64,000 bases of DNA from the NCBI GenBank assembly GCA_027577415.1, contig JANBQS010000008.1, positions 19,218 through 83,217 of the forward strand, written 5' to 3'. The notes under the pieces are model-generated. The model saw only the letters and a list, made by a program, of their open reading frames with translations, was not told where the DNA came from and did no database searches. A program made the translations under genes and the position numbers. Of the stretch, positions 50,849-61,169 are shown one piece after another. Position 1 is the first letter of the stretch; each line of letters starts with the position of its first letter. Source of the stretch: Coemansia sp. RSA 922 (lineage: Eukaryota; Kickxellomycota; Kickxellomycetes; Kickxellales; Kickxellaceae).

Positions 50849-51316
50849 ATGGAGAAGCGCGACAACATCCTCTTTAGTGATACATTTGATATCAAGGATA
50901 TTGACAAGGATGGCAAAAAGTTCGATCGTGTATCGCGTATCGACGCACGTAGCCAGACTCACGACATGAGTTTGATCCTAGACATCAACTCTGAACTATG
51001 CAAATTGGATGCTGGTGATAAGTTCAAGCTCACCCTAGCCTCATCCCTGTCCCTGTCGGATGCCAAGGAGCCTGCTGCTTTCGGAAAGGGCGAGGCTAAC
51101 TGGCGCGCCTACGTTAATGGAGAGGAGCGGTCTTTGGCCGACGACTACGAGTATGTCATGTTTGGTCGTGTCTACAGATATGACGATGCCTCAGGGTCTA
51201 AAGTCTCGGCCTTTGTCTCGTTCGGTGGATTGTTGGCCTGCTTGGAAGGCGATATTCGTCATTTGCAGAGCTTTGTCGTTGGTGACTCTGTCTACTTGTT
51301 GTTGAAGACTATCTAG
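50849..51316 (+). CDS. RPB8: RNA polymerase I, II and III subunit RPB8 (155 aa)
   Basis: MEKRDNILFSDTFDIKDIDK, KKFDRVSRIDARS and MSLILDINSELCKL match the RPB8 family start. LADDYEYVMFGRVYRY, VSFGGLLACLEGD and the end SVYLLLKTI match its C-terminal half. It is an OB-fold subunit shared by all three nuclear polymerases. Length 155 against about 146-150 usual. Confidence 0.95.
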   Translation: MEKRDNILFSDTFDIKDIDKDGKKFDRVSRIDARSQTHDMSLILDINSELCKLDAGDKFKLTLASSLSLSDAKEPAAFGKGEANWRAYVNGEERSLADDYEYVMFGRVYRYDDASGSKVSAFVSFGGLLACLEGDIRHLQSFVVGDSVYLLLKTI

Positions 51317-51539
51317 GTGATATGATCTTTTAAAAAAAAAATAGTTAATAGAGATGTGACACATCATTTTTTTTCTGTATTTCCTCACACAGGCTTGACT
51401 TTAGATAAAAAGTCAGTTTCACGAATTTGCGGAACTCTTTCACTTTTCTTTTTCTTTTTCTTCGTTATCTTTTTTTTTTTTAAATTCAGTAGTTACTTTG
51501 TGTGTGTTATTTTTTCTTTCATTTTTTTTTTTTTATAAA

Positions 51540-52548
51540 ATGGCAATGGCTGCAGACACTCGAGTCGCAGAGGGTCCAACCCCAGCTATAAGGTACCGTA
51601 TACAAAAAAGAGGGGAGTGATGCGGTTAGAGTTACTGCGGCCTACAAGCAGAAAGACTAAAAAATAAGCACAAAAACTTGTAGACTATTGGCAAAACTGG
51701 GCAACGGCGCAGTGGCAGGAGTAACAGGAGTATCGATTATTTTCCCACTAGACATGGTAAAGACGCGACTACAGAATCAAAAGCCAGTGAACGGACGACT
51801 GCCATACGCAGGCGGCATCGATTGCTTCCGACAGATCGTAGGCAAAGAGGGAGTACGCGGCTTGTATCGCGGACTAGTACCAAACTTGGCCGGCGTGACA
51901 CCAGAAAAGGCTATCAAACTGGCTGTCAACGATATTATGCGTGGCGTATTGGCCGAACGTATCGGTACTACTCCCGATCGCTTGCCAGTCGCCTATGGTG
52001 CGCTTGCTGGTGCGACTGCTGGACTATGTCAGTTTGTGGCTACGAATCCTATGGAAATCGTCAAGATCCGTATGCAAGTTGCCACTGCCAGTGGTGCTAC
52101 TGCTGTGCCGGCATCGGCGCTGGGAATTGCTCGCCAGCTGGGCTTCCGAGGGCTATATAGGGGTACGGCTGCTACACTATTGCGTGATGTGCCGTTCTCG
52201 CTGCTGTTCTTCCCCTTGCAGGCTTTGTTGGCGCAAAAGGCGCAGTGGTTAATGTACAGGTCGCAGGAGAAACCATCGACGATCTGCGTGTTGGCGGGAA
52301 GTACTGTGGCGGGCATGGTGGCAGCTGCCTCTGTCACTCCGGCCGACGTCATCAAGACTCGCCTGCAGTCGTCGTCGCAGCCTACTCCGGCTTACCGGGG
52401 AGTCGTTGACTGTGCTACGAGGATTATGAGTACTGAGGGACCTCGTGCCTTCTTCAAGGGAACTGTTCCTCGCTGTCTAACCATGGCACCGCTCTTTGGA
52501 ATTGCCCTGATGATGTACGATATGCAACAAAAGATCCTTGGCTGGTAG
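51540..52548 (+). CDS. mitochondrial carrier, glutamate carrier-type, one intron (305 aa)
   Basis: Exon 1 is 51540-51592 (MAMAADTRVAEGPTPA), the intron 51593-51683 (91 bases, GTACCG...TTGTAG), exon 2 51684-52548. The frame is kept by a split Arg codon. Three carrier repeats carry PLDMVKTRLQ, PMEIVKIRMQ and PADVIKTRLQ. GVTPEKAIKLAVND is typical of the glutamate carriers (SLC25A18/22) and their relatives. The probable job is transport of glutamate across the inner membrane; aspartate/glutamate type is not excluded, but the long N-terminal EF-hand domain is absent. Confidence 0.88.
51593..51683 (+). other. intron of the mitochondrial carrier gene
   Basis: 91-base intron with GT...AG ends (GTACCG, TTGTAG). 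Removing it joins ATA AG to A CTA TTG and keeps the reading frame; translating through it would give stop codons. Confidence 0.8.
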
Positions 52549-53369
52549 ATAACACTTGCTAGATATATCGCCTCCTACCAAATATAGACTGTCCATTTTT
52601 TTTTTTGTGTCACTATTTCAACAGAAAGTATGTTACTATTGCCTGACATCAGAATGCCGCTCATGCTTTATATTTTCCAGATCCCTGGTATCCCTCAAAC
52701 ACAAAAAAAAAAATTAGTAGCACTGACGCTACTGCTGATGCAGGCCTATGAATCCACTACTAATGTGCAAACGACATTAAAGTGGCTTTTCTCTCTCTTC
52801 CCCCTCATCCCCCAAGCTAATTGTGTTCTCAGAAAAAAAATATTTGTTGTTGTTTTCATGATGCTTCCAACAACAAGAAAAAATAATAGAAACCACATGG
52901 TCCATTGTTTAAATATTAGACAAAGCGTCTACTGAGGGAGGGATGACAATAATGGTCCAAGATGTGAGATAAAATATAAATAGATACACCCCCCTCTTTA
53001 TCTTTTATGACTGTTGTAAACAAGAAGAGAGAAAAAGAAACGGAAACAGGCTACTCGTCTAAACAGATATTGTGGCGAAGTAAAGGAAAATTTGAAAGAC
53101 CGAATGTACCTAAATTTTCCTCTTGTGCATGTTTTTGGGGGAGGTGGGACGGGAGTATCAGACTAGGTGTCCCCCTCTGAGAATAAAGTTCTTGTTGAAT
53201 AATATTGTAAGAGCCTTTTACACAACGTATGTAGAACCTTTTTCTTCTCTCTCTCATGTTTGTGTCTTTTTTTTTTGTTGGAACGAGAACATATTTTTTT
53301 TCTATTTGTTTACCTTTTCTATACTTGGGCTTTCTTTTTTGAGAAGTTCTTTCTTTTCTTTTTACTGTC
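52549..53369. other. 820-base intergenic region
   Basis: A TATAAATA run lies near 52974. Frames 52630-52935 (plus) and 53051-53371 (minus) are low complexity and not accepted. Confidence 0.4.
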
Positions 53370-56300
53370 ATGCGCGACCGTTCGTTGCACTACAACTATC
53401 CAGTTACCTCTTCTGACGATACTATATACTTGACAGCATCTACAGCTGCTTCAGCTGCTGGTATACCAAAGACTGGCAAAGTCACATCGCCAGTTCATAC
53501 TGCTATGCGTAGACAGCCGTCTAAAATCGCCGACCACCATCTCGCCCAACAACAACAGCAATATCTACAGATATCCACTAGTACAGAGAGCTACAGGGAC
53601 GCTAGCTATATGAGTCAGGCAGGCAGTGGCTCGAATAAACCTCAGCATAGGCGCTCGGCATCACTGTTGGGACGACTGCGTCACCCAGCGTCCATGTCTC
53701 CGTCATCGTCGCCCACGTCATCGTCCGAGTGCTCGTCGCGCGATACTCACAGCGAGCGTACGCTGACGCACTCAGCATCGTCCGGGTCTATGCGTCACAA
53801 CAGCAGCCAGCATTATAACGGTAGACCTCCCAGCCACCACCAACCACAGAGTGAGGACATGACATACCACCATGAACCGCAACGGCCGTCAGTCCGAGTT
53901 CTCCCACCACAGCATGACGCCAGTAGTGACGCTGGAAATGACAGAGGGAGACGGTCGGGAAAGAAGCGTAGCAACAGCCAGCAAAAGTCCGATGGAAAAT
54001 CAGCAGGTGGTGGAGGATTTATTTCACAATTACTTCGTGGTCCTTCTTCTAAATCTCGGTCGCCATCTGTTACCTCTAGGACCAAGAACTCGGCTCAAAC
54101 TTCGGGGTTGGCTCAGTTTGTTCGTTCGTCACCTGGACCGCCACGCTTACATATGTCGCCCAACGCTTCTGCTGGCCGCAAGTCTCCTTCATCGTTTGCT
54201 GACCTCGATAGCGAAATTGTTATGACTGAGCGCCACTTTACGTCCCCACATATGCTACCACCACACCACGGTTATTTACCTGACCAGGGTTTATCTGACG
54301 ATTACATGGGCCCACCACCTCAGTCTGGCCCCAAGTACACGCCAGCGGCGTACTTTAGCGGGAGCCACCATTACCACGCGAGTCACTCGAGTCATGGAGA
54401 CCAGTCGGAGCGTTCGCCTAGTGACATACGTAACGATAGTCAGTCTGACCTCACTAGTGGACGCAATAGCGGCGCGTGGTTTGACCCTAGCGAGAGAGGA
54501 GCGGCGACTGACCATCTAATGTCAGCGTTGCCCGTATATGAGCCGATTGACATGGCTCGTGCGGCATCTGCTGCTTCAGGCAGTCAGGCCACAGGAGCTA
54601 GTCAAGGATTTAACCGCGCTACGCAACCTACTCTTCCAGATGCGCGGTTGCTGGCGCCCATGGCATCTCTGACGGATACTTTTCCTGGGATGGGCGACTT
54701 TACCGCGCTGAGTAACCGCGAGCTCAGGTTTGCAGTGGAGAACCATATGTTGGTCGATCAACACCGGTACTTGATTCGCGACTTGGGTCATGCTCGCTCG
54801 GCTATTGCAGCGCTAAAGCAAGTGGTACAGGCCAAGGAGGAGCGGTTCGAGAGCTATGAACTGGCCAACGTTGAGTTACAGCAGCGCGTATCTATGTTGG
54901 AATCTTTGCTAACGCCCGAGCAGCGGCAGCAACTGGCCTGCATGCCGTATGCTTTCAATATGTGCTCCGTGTCGTCGGAACTTGCGCACCAGTCCCTGCA
55001 TATGCAGCAAGAGCAGTCGATGACTAGCGACGATAGCGCCGATACCCTACAGCTGTCAGCAGACCTAGACGATAACAATTGTGACCGGCAGATGCCACTA
55101 CAACCACCAGTCGCTACAAACCCGTCGCTATTGTCGTCAAATGCCGTGGCTGCTGCTGCGGCTGCGGCTGAGGCTCGTCGTATCAACCGCCCGCTATCTG
55201 GCTATGTCACTGGATACTCGTTCAATGACAAGCCTGTCAGCCACTTGCCACGCGTGTTTTCGGGCGACTACTCTGCAGCCAACGTGCAAGCGATGGAGAC
55301 ATCAGTCGAGGCGCTGGCCAATGCCATTGTCGCTATGCCCCGCGACGAGGCAACAGTCGAGGACATTATTGCCAGCAAAGTGTCTAAGAGCGAATGCAAA
55401 GCGCAGACTCCCGCTGCCACCGTGACGTCCTCTACAGAGTGCGAGAGCGATACTGCTGACGATTCTAGCCTACAGTTGACAAAGGGACACAAGTCTAAGC
55501 GAGCTACCACTGATCAGCCTAAGCGCCGCAGTCGCTTCTTTTCGGCGCTGCGTCTATCTGCATTCAATGGCTCGGCAGCCGCACCAGTCGTCTACTCTGC
55601 AGACGAAGGCCAGGGCCCAAGACCCAACAAGAACCGTCGCAGTGTGTCGCTGGGCAACGCAATGAAGCCAGGCCTTGCCTCAGATGCTCCTGGTGCTACT
55701 GCGACGTCTGATGCTGGCGCTCGAGTTCACTCGGCTGGCAGGGCTAGGTCTGATAGCCACGAGTCGCTAGCTGCTTCGTGTCCGACTCTGTTGATTCCAG
55801 GCGCAGTAGGCAGCCATCAGCGGTCTACTCAGCAAATAGCGCGGCGACAGACGTCGGCAGACTCGTTTGGGTCGTCGGCTGGTGGGCGCTACCCAGCATC
55901 GCTGGGACTGGCTGGCAGTGACCGCGCGTCATCACACCGCGTGCCTAGCAACATGAGTTCTGAAGATGAGCCGCCAGTACCTGGTAGTCGCACGAAGCGC
56001 CTGAGCTTTACGCCACAGCCTCGTCGCTCGACATCAGCGCCGTCGTCGCGGCCCCAGTCCATGCGCGTATCTAGCCGTCGGTCGTGGCTGTTCCAGCTAT
56101 TCGGCTCCTCAGCAAACACCAGTTGCACTGCCGCTGCTCATGAGCCGTCAGTATCAGAGTCCGAATCAGAGTCCGAGGCAGAGGCAGGCAATGGCGGTGG
56201 GCGTCGACGTAGAGTGATGACGCAGTCGTCGACTGAGGTTGCACAGCTGCTAGGCTCGCTGCAACTTGGCGGTGAGCCGGCTCATCAACACCCGGGTCAC

Positions 56301-57611
56301 TTGGAAGATGTCGTGGATGTTAGCGGCGAGGACGAGGAGCGCGCCGCTCGCCCGTCGCTGTCAGTCGCTGAGATCCGCCAGCAGACGCTTGACGCACTCA
56401 ACGGCACGCTGCCTCGTACCAAGCCTGCGCAGACTAAGCCTGACTTGCGTATCTTGTCGCTGCCGCAAGCCAGTTCAGCTGCTGCTGCTGCCCTGGCCAC
56501 TGACGAGCAAGCAATGGCCGAGTCGGCGGTAGTTGGATCTCGTTGGCGCCAGCACGAGTCAACAGTACCGACTATTATGCGTCTCAATCCGCCGCCCGTG
56601 CAACCTGGCACTCTCGGTCTGGGTGTGAGTGTGGCTCGCCGCGGCTCGCTTCCCAACACAACAGCGGCGCCAATGTCCAATGCCGACGCTTTGGGCTCTC
56701 CTGACGCGGCTGTCCCGTCGCCCGGTTGCAAGAGCGGCGCTAACCGGCGCTCGCAGTCCCTAGCGCAGATCAGCGCTGGTGATATTCGTCCGTCTAAGCA
56801 GTCGCCTAGCGCGGTGGACGACAGTGCTGCCTATGGCAAGCGCTGGGCTCCGGCTTTCTGGGCGCCGCCGCCGGTTCTGTCGCCAGCCAACAACACGTGG
56901 TCTCCTCGCGACAGCGCAGACTCGTTTGAGAGTGCGTCTATTGCCAGCCGCCTCAGCGACGATGCTCGCATGGCTGCGCCTCGCGGCTCGCTCTCGTCGT
57001 CGTCGAGGCAGCGGCGTGGAGGCAGTCCCTGGGAGATGGTCAAGGCGTCGGAGTCCCGCACTTTTTCTCCCACACACTCGCGCCCTGGCACGCCGCCACT
57101 GCCAAGCTCCCGCGGACTGGGCTTCTTTGAGGATACGACTGTTCCGGACTCGGATGAGCTGACCATGGCGGCGCGTCGTTCGCTAAGCTTGCGTATGTCG
57201 CGCAACGCCTTTAAGCAGGCCGAGCCTCTGCCAGAGTCGGACGACACTCTGGATGCCAACTCTGCTATGGAGTCCAGTGTTAATGAGGCACCCGCCTCTG
57301 TTGAGTTGAGTGACATTGGCAATCGTCCTCCGTTGAAGAATAATGCGCTGGCTCGTATTGCTGCAGAGTCCACTGCCCAGCCTAAACGTCGTAGTCTACT
57401 GTGGCAATTCAACTCCAAGGCTAATGCCGTACACACCCCGAGTTCTTTCAATGACCACCCCCTTCGCTCAGACTGCGCATCTGTTGCCTCTGACGACCTA
57501 GCTAATGCTGGTGACGACTCTATTATCAAGGAATCCTGTGCCACGCCTCCCACCGCTGCTGCTGCTCTTTCTAAGCGGCCTAAAAAGTGGTGGTCTGCTG
57601 TACTAGGCTAA
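53370..57611 (+). CDS. large disordered Ser-rich protein with repeated RRS-hydrophobic motifs (1413 aa)
   Basis: Starts MRDRSLHYNYPVTSS. Mostly Ser/Arg/Ala/Pro disorder. One ordered segment (about residues 445-530) reads LSNRELRFAVENHMLVDQHR, LGHARSAIAALKQVVQAKEER and VELQQRVSMLESLLTPEQ, a coiled coil. Short basic-aromatic motifs recur: RRSASLLGRLRH (about 94), FISQLLRG (215), RRSRFFSALRL (713), RRSWLFQLFGS (898), RRSLLWQFNSK (1340) and the very end KKWWSAVLG. These could be membrane or partner docking motifs. I recognise no family. Shadow frames on the minus strand are ignored. Confidence 0.75.
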   Translation: MRDRSLHYNYPVTSSDDTIYLTASTAASAAGIPKTGKVTSPVHTAMRRQPSKIADHHLAQQQQQYLQISTSTESYRDASYMSQAGSGSNKPQHRRSASLLGRLRHPASMSPSSSPTSSSECSSRDTHSERTLTHSASSGSMRHNSSQHYNGRPPSHHQPQSEDMTYHHEPQRPSVRVLPPQHDASSDAGNDRGRRSGKKRSNSQQKSDGKSAGGGGFISQLLRGPSSKSRSPSVTSRTKNSAQTSGLAQFVRSSPGPPRLHMSPNASAGRKSPSSFADLDSEIVMTERHFTSPHMLPPHHGYLPDQGLSDDYMGPPPQSGPKYTPAAYFSGSHHYHASHSSHGDQSERSPSDIRNDSQSDLTSGRNSGAWFDPSERGAATDHLMSALPVYEPIDMARAASAASGSQATGASQGFNRATQPTLPDARLLAPMASLTDTFPGMGDFTALSNRELRFAVENHMLVDQHRYLIRDLGHARSAIAALKQVVQAKEERFESYELANVELQQRVSMLESLLTPEQRQQLACMPYAFNMCSVSSELAHQSLHMQQEQSMTSDDSADTLQLSADLDDNNCDRQMPLQPPVATNPSLLSSNAVAAAAAAAEARRINRPLSGYVTGYSFNDKPVSHLPRVFSGDYSAANVQAMETSVEALANAIVAMPRDEATVEDIIASKVSKSECKAQTPAATVTSSTECESDTADDSSLQLTKGHKSKRATTDQPKRRSRFFSALRLSAFNGSAAAPVVYSADEGQGPRPNKNRRSVSLGNAMKPGLASDAPGATATSDAGARVHSAGRARSDSHESLAASCPTLLIPGAVGSHQRSTQQIARRQTSADSFGSSAGGRYPASLGLAGSDRASSHRVPSNMSSEDEPPVPGSRTKRLSFTPQPRRSTSAPSSRPQSMRVSSRRSWLFQLFGSSANTSCTAAAHEPSVSESESESEAEAGNGGGRRRRVMTQSSTEVAQLLGSLQLGGEPAHQHPGHLEDVVDVSGEDEERAARPSLSVAEIRQQTLDALNGTLPRTKPAQTKPDLRILSLPQASSAAAAALATDEQAMAESAVVGSRWRQHESTVPTIMRLNPPPVQPGTLGLGVSVARRGSLPNTTAAPMSNADALGSPDAAVPSPGCKSGANRRSQSLAQISAGDIRPSKQSPSAVDDSAAYGKRWAPAFWAPPPVLSPANNTWSPRDSADSFESASIASRLSDDARMAAPRGSLSSSSRQRRGGSPWEMVKASESRTFSPTHSRPGTPPLPSSRGLGFFEDTTVPDSDELTMAARRSLSLRMSRNAFKQAEPLPESDDTLDANSAMESSVNEAPASVELSDIGNRPPLKNNALARIAAESTAQPKRRSLLWQFNSKANAVHTPSSFNDHPLRSDCASVASDDLANAGDDSIIKESCATPPTAAAALSKRPKKWWSAVLG

Positions 57612-57722
57612 ATCTTACATACTCGCTTAGCCTATTTCCACTTTTTGTTATGTTTTTTTTTCCATTCATATGCACTTTCATTTTTAATTATATTATTTAC
57701 CAGTTGACATTTAAACATATAT

Positions 57723-58925
57723 TTATATACTCTGGACAAATGTCTGTAGTGCCTCGTACGCTTGCTTGCTTTCAGGTCGGAACAGAAACCGATGGAAGAC
57801 GTGAACCATCTCTGGGTACTCTTCAAAGACGATATTTGTATCAGGGTTGTCAACCTTGAGCTTGTTATAAAGCTTGCGGATATCGTCCAAAAGGAGCTCT
57901 GCCGCACCACACTGAATAATAGTAGGCGGGAACTCTGCCAACGAGCCGTTGCTAGGCGAGAGCATTGGATCCTTTAGCTCCTGCTTGTAATCGCTATTGT
58001 ACTTTGCTCCAGGACGGTAAAACAGACGAAGTGGCATGTTAGGGCTAGTCATTGGAAGATTGACAAGATAGTCGTGGTCTCCGTTACTCGCCAAACTGTC
58101 GCCATGAAGAGTAAGTGAGGGCAACGGAGATATCAACATCAATCCGGCAAATTTGTGCTGGTCACTGCCAGCATGCCTTAGCAATAGCAGCAAATCGAGA
58201 CACAGATGGCCGCCAGCGCTATCTCCCGCCAAGACAATGTTTTGTGGTTTAAATCCCTGTGCCAGTAAAAAGTTGAACCCAATAAGCGCGTCATGCAATT
58301 GTGCCGGAAACGGATGCCGTGGTGCCAGTCGATAGTCGATAACAAACGTGCGAAGCGAAGTGTAGTGCGCCAAGTAACCTACTGGCTCGCGATATGCAAT
58401 TGGATTTCCCAGTACGTATGAGCCGCCATGAAGGAATAGTACAACTCGTTCACTGGGTGTCAATGGGCTTGGTTCAAGTGCTGCCTTGGTAGTTGTGTCT
58501 AAACCGATACCGACTTGCTCACATGCGCTCCACGGGGTAATTAAGTCATACGCTAAAGTTCGACTCTCGCTGTTCTTACGCTCTCTTTCGATAAGCGAAA
58601 GTAAGGGCCTTTCGGCTAGGCCAACTCCGCGAATGGCATCACAGTCGATATTGACGTCAGCAACACAAATGCTTAGCTCGCGGAATATACCAATCTCTCG
58701 AGGTACAGTAGTCGGTGGCATCTGGCTTGCCTGTATCGTGTCGTGGATTTTGCCAAAGTCCATAGTGTCAATGTCGTCGTCGCTAGTCAGAGGAAACAGC
58801 ATCCGGGTGTATTGGCGGAACCCACTGCAATACACTTGATACCTTATATCCCATGCTGGCAAATGCCGTCCGCGTGTCAAAAAGGACACAGCTGACTTTA
58901 CCATAGCAAAATAAACAGAAAACAT
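57723..58925 (-). CDS. alpha/beta hydrolase, hormone-sensitive lipase-like (400 aa)
   Basis: Oxyanion motif HGGSYVLGNP, nucleophile GDSAGGHLCLDLL (Ser in GDSAG), and the probable catalytic His in EYPEMVHVFHRF near the end. These are HSL/bacterial-type esterase features. The N-terminus MFSVYFAMVKSAVSFLTRG may be a membrane anchor. Substrates are likely carboxylic esters; not determinable. It is convergent with the 1413-residue protein. Confidence 0.85.
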   Translation of the reverse strand: MFSVYFAMVKSAVSFLTRGRHLPAWDIRYQVYCSGFRQYTRMLFPLTSDDDIDTMDFGKIHDTIQASQMPPTTVPREIGIFRELSICVADVNIDCDAIRGVGLAERPLLSLIERERKNSESRTLAYDLITPWSACEQVGIGLDTTTKAALEPSPLTPSERVVLFLHGGSYVLGNPIAYREPVGYLAHYTSLRTFVIDYRLAPRHPFPAQLHDALIGFNFLLAQGFKPQNIVLAGDSAGGHLCLDLLLLLRHAGSDQHKFAGLMLISPLPSLTLHGDSLASNGDHDYLVNLPMTSPNMPLRLFYRPGAKYNSDYKQELKDPMLSPSNGSLAEFPPTIIQCGAAELLLDDIRKLYNKLKVDNPDTNIVFEEYPEMVHVFHRFLFRPESKQAYEALQTFVQSI

Positions 58926-59172
58926 GATCTTTTGGAGAAAAAGGGTGTTTAAATATATAGAGTTTAGATAAATGGTGAAAAAGAAAAGAAAAGAAAGAGT
59001 CTTCTAAGCAAGCCATGCGTAACCACTTTTTTTTACATCGGTTTATCTCAATTTTACCACTGAGGAGAAAAAATAGTAGTAATATGCAAGCCACACAAAA
59101 AGAAGAGACAAGGCAGTGTTGGCAGTCAGCCACACTTTCCATTTTTTTGCCAAGAAAAGTTCCCGATATGCA
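58926..59172. other. intergenic, upstream of the hydrolase
   Basis: AT-rich leader. No gene. Confidence 0.4.
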
Positions 59173-59844
59173 TTACTTTTTGTCTATTTTATTTTTATTT
59201 TGCACAGCCACATGTGTGTTGACTTTGGCAACACAAATTGTCTGGCCAATAACCAGGCTATTACATCCATTCCACAAAGGCGTAGACTCGTTAGCTTCGA
59301 CGAGCTTATCGAAAGAGAGATCATTCTCCATGTCAATCCATGAGCACACATCGCCTTCCTGAACTGTGTAGGCTTTTTTGCATGATTATACAGAGTTGCC
59401 CACATTGCTGCCCCACATGGGGAATAAATCAGCATCTTCATCTTCACCTTCTGCGACATCAGTGTTTGTAGCTTTACCCCAACTTCCAGGAAGAGTCAAT
59501 GGAATCAGACATAAGCTCTGTCCTACGTGCAAACGAGTACAGTCAATTCCCGGGTTCTGAGCCAAGAATTGTTTGTAGGTTATGCCATTGGTTATAGCAA
59601 TCTTGTAGCAATAGTCGCCAGGTCTGACTTCATACAAAATACACGCTATAGTATTAAAATAATAAAAAAAATAGTGTTGTCTGTTAGTTGTGTGGAAAGG
59701 CATTACATAGTTTTTTTATTGTGGTGCTGCCTTACGTATGCTGGGTGGAGCGACCTTGTAGGTTGAGCGCACCGCCATCGTGGGGGTTGCCAGTAGTGAC
59801 AACGAGGCCGCCAGTGCGCCTAGATACTTGAAGTAGCCAAACAT
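59173..59844 (-). CDS. secreted LysM protein with two LysM domains, spliced (about 155-165 aa)
   Basis: Exon 1 (59736-59844) encodes MFGYFKYLGALAASLSLLA, a signal peptide. Intron 1 is 59646-59735 (GTAAGG...CTATAG). Exon 2 encodes LysM 1: YEVRPGDYCYKIAITNGITY, NPGIDC, LHVGQSLCLI. An in-frame TAA at 59386-59388 would end it. The same frame beyond encodes a second LysM: AYTVQEGDVCSWIDMEND, VEANES, LVIGQTICVA, ending at a TAA near 59173. A second intron would remove the stop. Donor GTGAAG at 59447 (or GTAAAG at 59477) with acceptor CAG ending at 59364 keeps the frame. LysM binds chitin or peptidoglycan; secreted fungal copies mask chitin or hold cell walls. Splice choice for intron 2 is inferred. 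Confidence 0.7.
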
Positions 59845-60107
59845 GGATAATAATAAAAAGCAATAGTAATATATATTTTAAAGCAAAAAAAAGATGTGTG
59901 AGAATATTTAAAGAGAGCGTATTTATGAAATACGAGATATTTTTATATCTGCACTAATCTTTTTGTATAACATTGATTGTGAATGGCTTGCAGCTACCAT
60001 GCATAGTGCGGCGGCCTTTGACAAATAGAGCCACCATAGAAAAAAAAGAGAAGGATACATTATATATATACAATTGTAATAACAATTAGACCGAGTATGT
60101 CAATTCT
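59845..60107. other. intergenic, upstream of the LysM gene
   Basis: AT-rich with TATATA runs near 60060. No gene. Confidence 0.4.
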
Positions 60108-61169
60108 CTATGTAGTCAGTGTACACAGACTGGGCTGCCGATGCTGGAGTTGTGGTGGACGTCCGTCGTCAGCCCAGACACGAGCAGCTTTGGACGGACG
60201 TGATGTCAGCGATACTCGTTGTTTGTGAGCGCCAATGATATGACGGCGGTGGTCTTTGATGTCTAAGCACGGGTTGCAGGGACATACATCATGGCAGCGG
60301 CAGGAGCAGCGGTCAGAGACAAAGCAGAATTCAAGAAAGTTGCCTCGCTTACAGTGCGTACATGAGGGCGGAGTAGTGCTGTTATTGCTGGCCGTCGTAC
60401 TCAAGCTACTGGTCAGAGTTAACATGGGTGGGGACGATGATGGCGTAGCAGTGGGGGATGTGGCGGCCTCCTCGGCGCGTCGGCAACCACGTGAAGTAGC
60501 TGCGGCAGCCGAAGATAGCCGAGCCTTGTCCAGAGTAGTAGCAGGCGTACGCATCATGGTTTTGAAGGGATTAGTACGCGGACGATAGTGAATAAGAGGT
60601 GGCCGACCACACACCAAACGCTGCTGAAGAGGCGGATGCTCGTCCACCAACTCTGTCGTAGGGATTAGGGTAGGAGGTGGGGGTGGTGACGCAGAATAAT
60701 CAATACGCACGTATGGCCCGTCGCACAGACCCGCAGATGTCTCTTCCTGTCCGCCAACAAGGCAGGTATCGGCGACCTCTCCTGTCTCGTCAAAGACCAA
60801 TTTTGACTCGTTGCTTTTACCATCGCAGTCGCTATTGCTGCTTCGCCGACTGAGCAGTGCCTCGCGCCCACAGTCCCACAGCCGCTGTGCGAGGGCCTCA
60901 ACTGCCATAGGCCATGTATCGGCAAACGAGCCTGGGCGGCTGCTAGTGCTACTCTCGGTATCTGCGCTAGAGTGAATGGACGACGACGACGGCGAAGACG
61001 ATGCTGACGACAGCGATGGTACTGCAGTGGGGCGCTGTTGCTGCTGCTCCTGTTTTTGTTGCGCACGGACGTCCTCGTCGGCTACTGCTGGCGGTGGCGG
61101 CGGAGACGACGACGAGAACAAGCACAGCGAGTGCGGTGCGGTAGTAGTTAGGGTAATAGTGGCACTCAT
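60108..61169 (-). CDS. disordered protein with a C-terminal Cys cluster (353 aa)
   Basis: Starts MSATITLTTTAPHSLCLF. Ser/Pro/Gln-rich to about residue 80, a short helix LAQRLWDCGREALL, and more disorder. Then a compact cluster CTHCKRGNFLEFC, RCSCRCHDVCPCNPC has nine Cys plus His in 32 residues. The spacing (C-x2-C-x8-C-x5-C-x-C-x-C-H-x2-C-x-C-x2-C) suggests metal binding, but I recognise no named finger. A basic tail HRRHIIGAHKQR follows. Unknown function. Confidence 0.65.
   Translation of the reverse strand: MSATITLTTTAPHSLCLFSSSSPPPPPAVADEDVRAQQKQEQQQQRPTAVPSLSSASSSPSSSSIHSSADTESSTSSRPGSFADTWPMAVEALAQRLWDCGREALLSRRSSNSDCDGKSNESKLVFDETGEVADTCLVGGQEETSAGLCDGPYVRIDYSASPPPPPTLIPTTELVDEHPPLQQRLVCGRPPLIHYRPRTNPFKTMMRTPATTLDKARLSSAAAATSRGCRRAEEAATSPTATPSSSPPMLTLTSSLSTTASNNSTTPPSCTHCKRGNFLEFCFVSDRCSCRCHDVCPCNPCLDIKDHRRHIIGAHKQRVSLTSRPSKAARVWADDGRPPQLQHRQPSLCTLTT

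Noticed and set aside
52630..52935. 101-codon open frame between the carrier and the large protein gene
   Set aside because: Low complexity with poly-A-encoded Lys runs and no domain.
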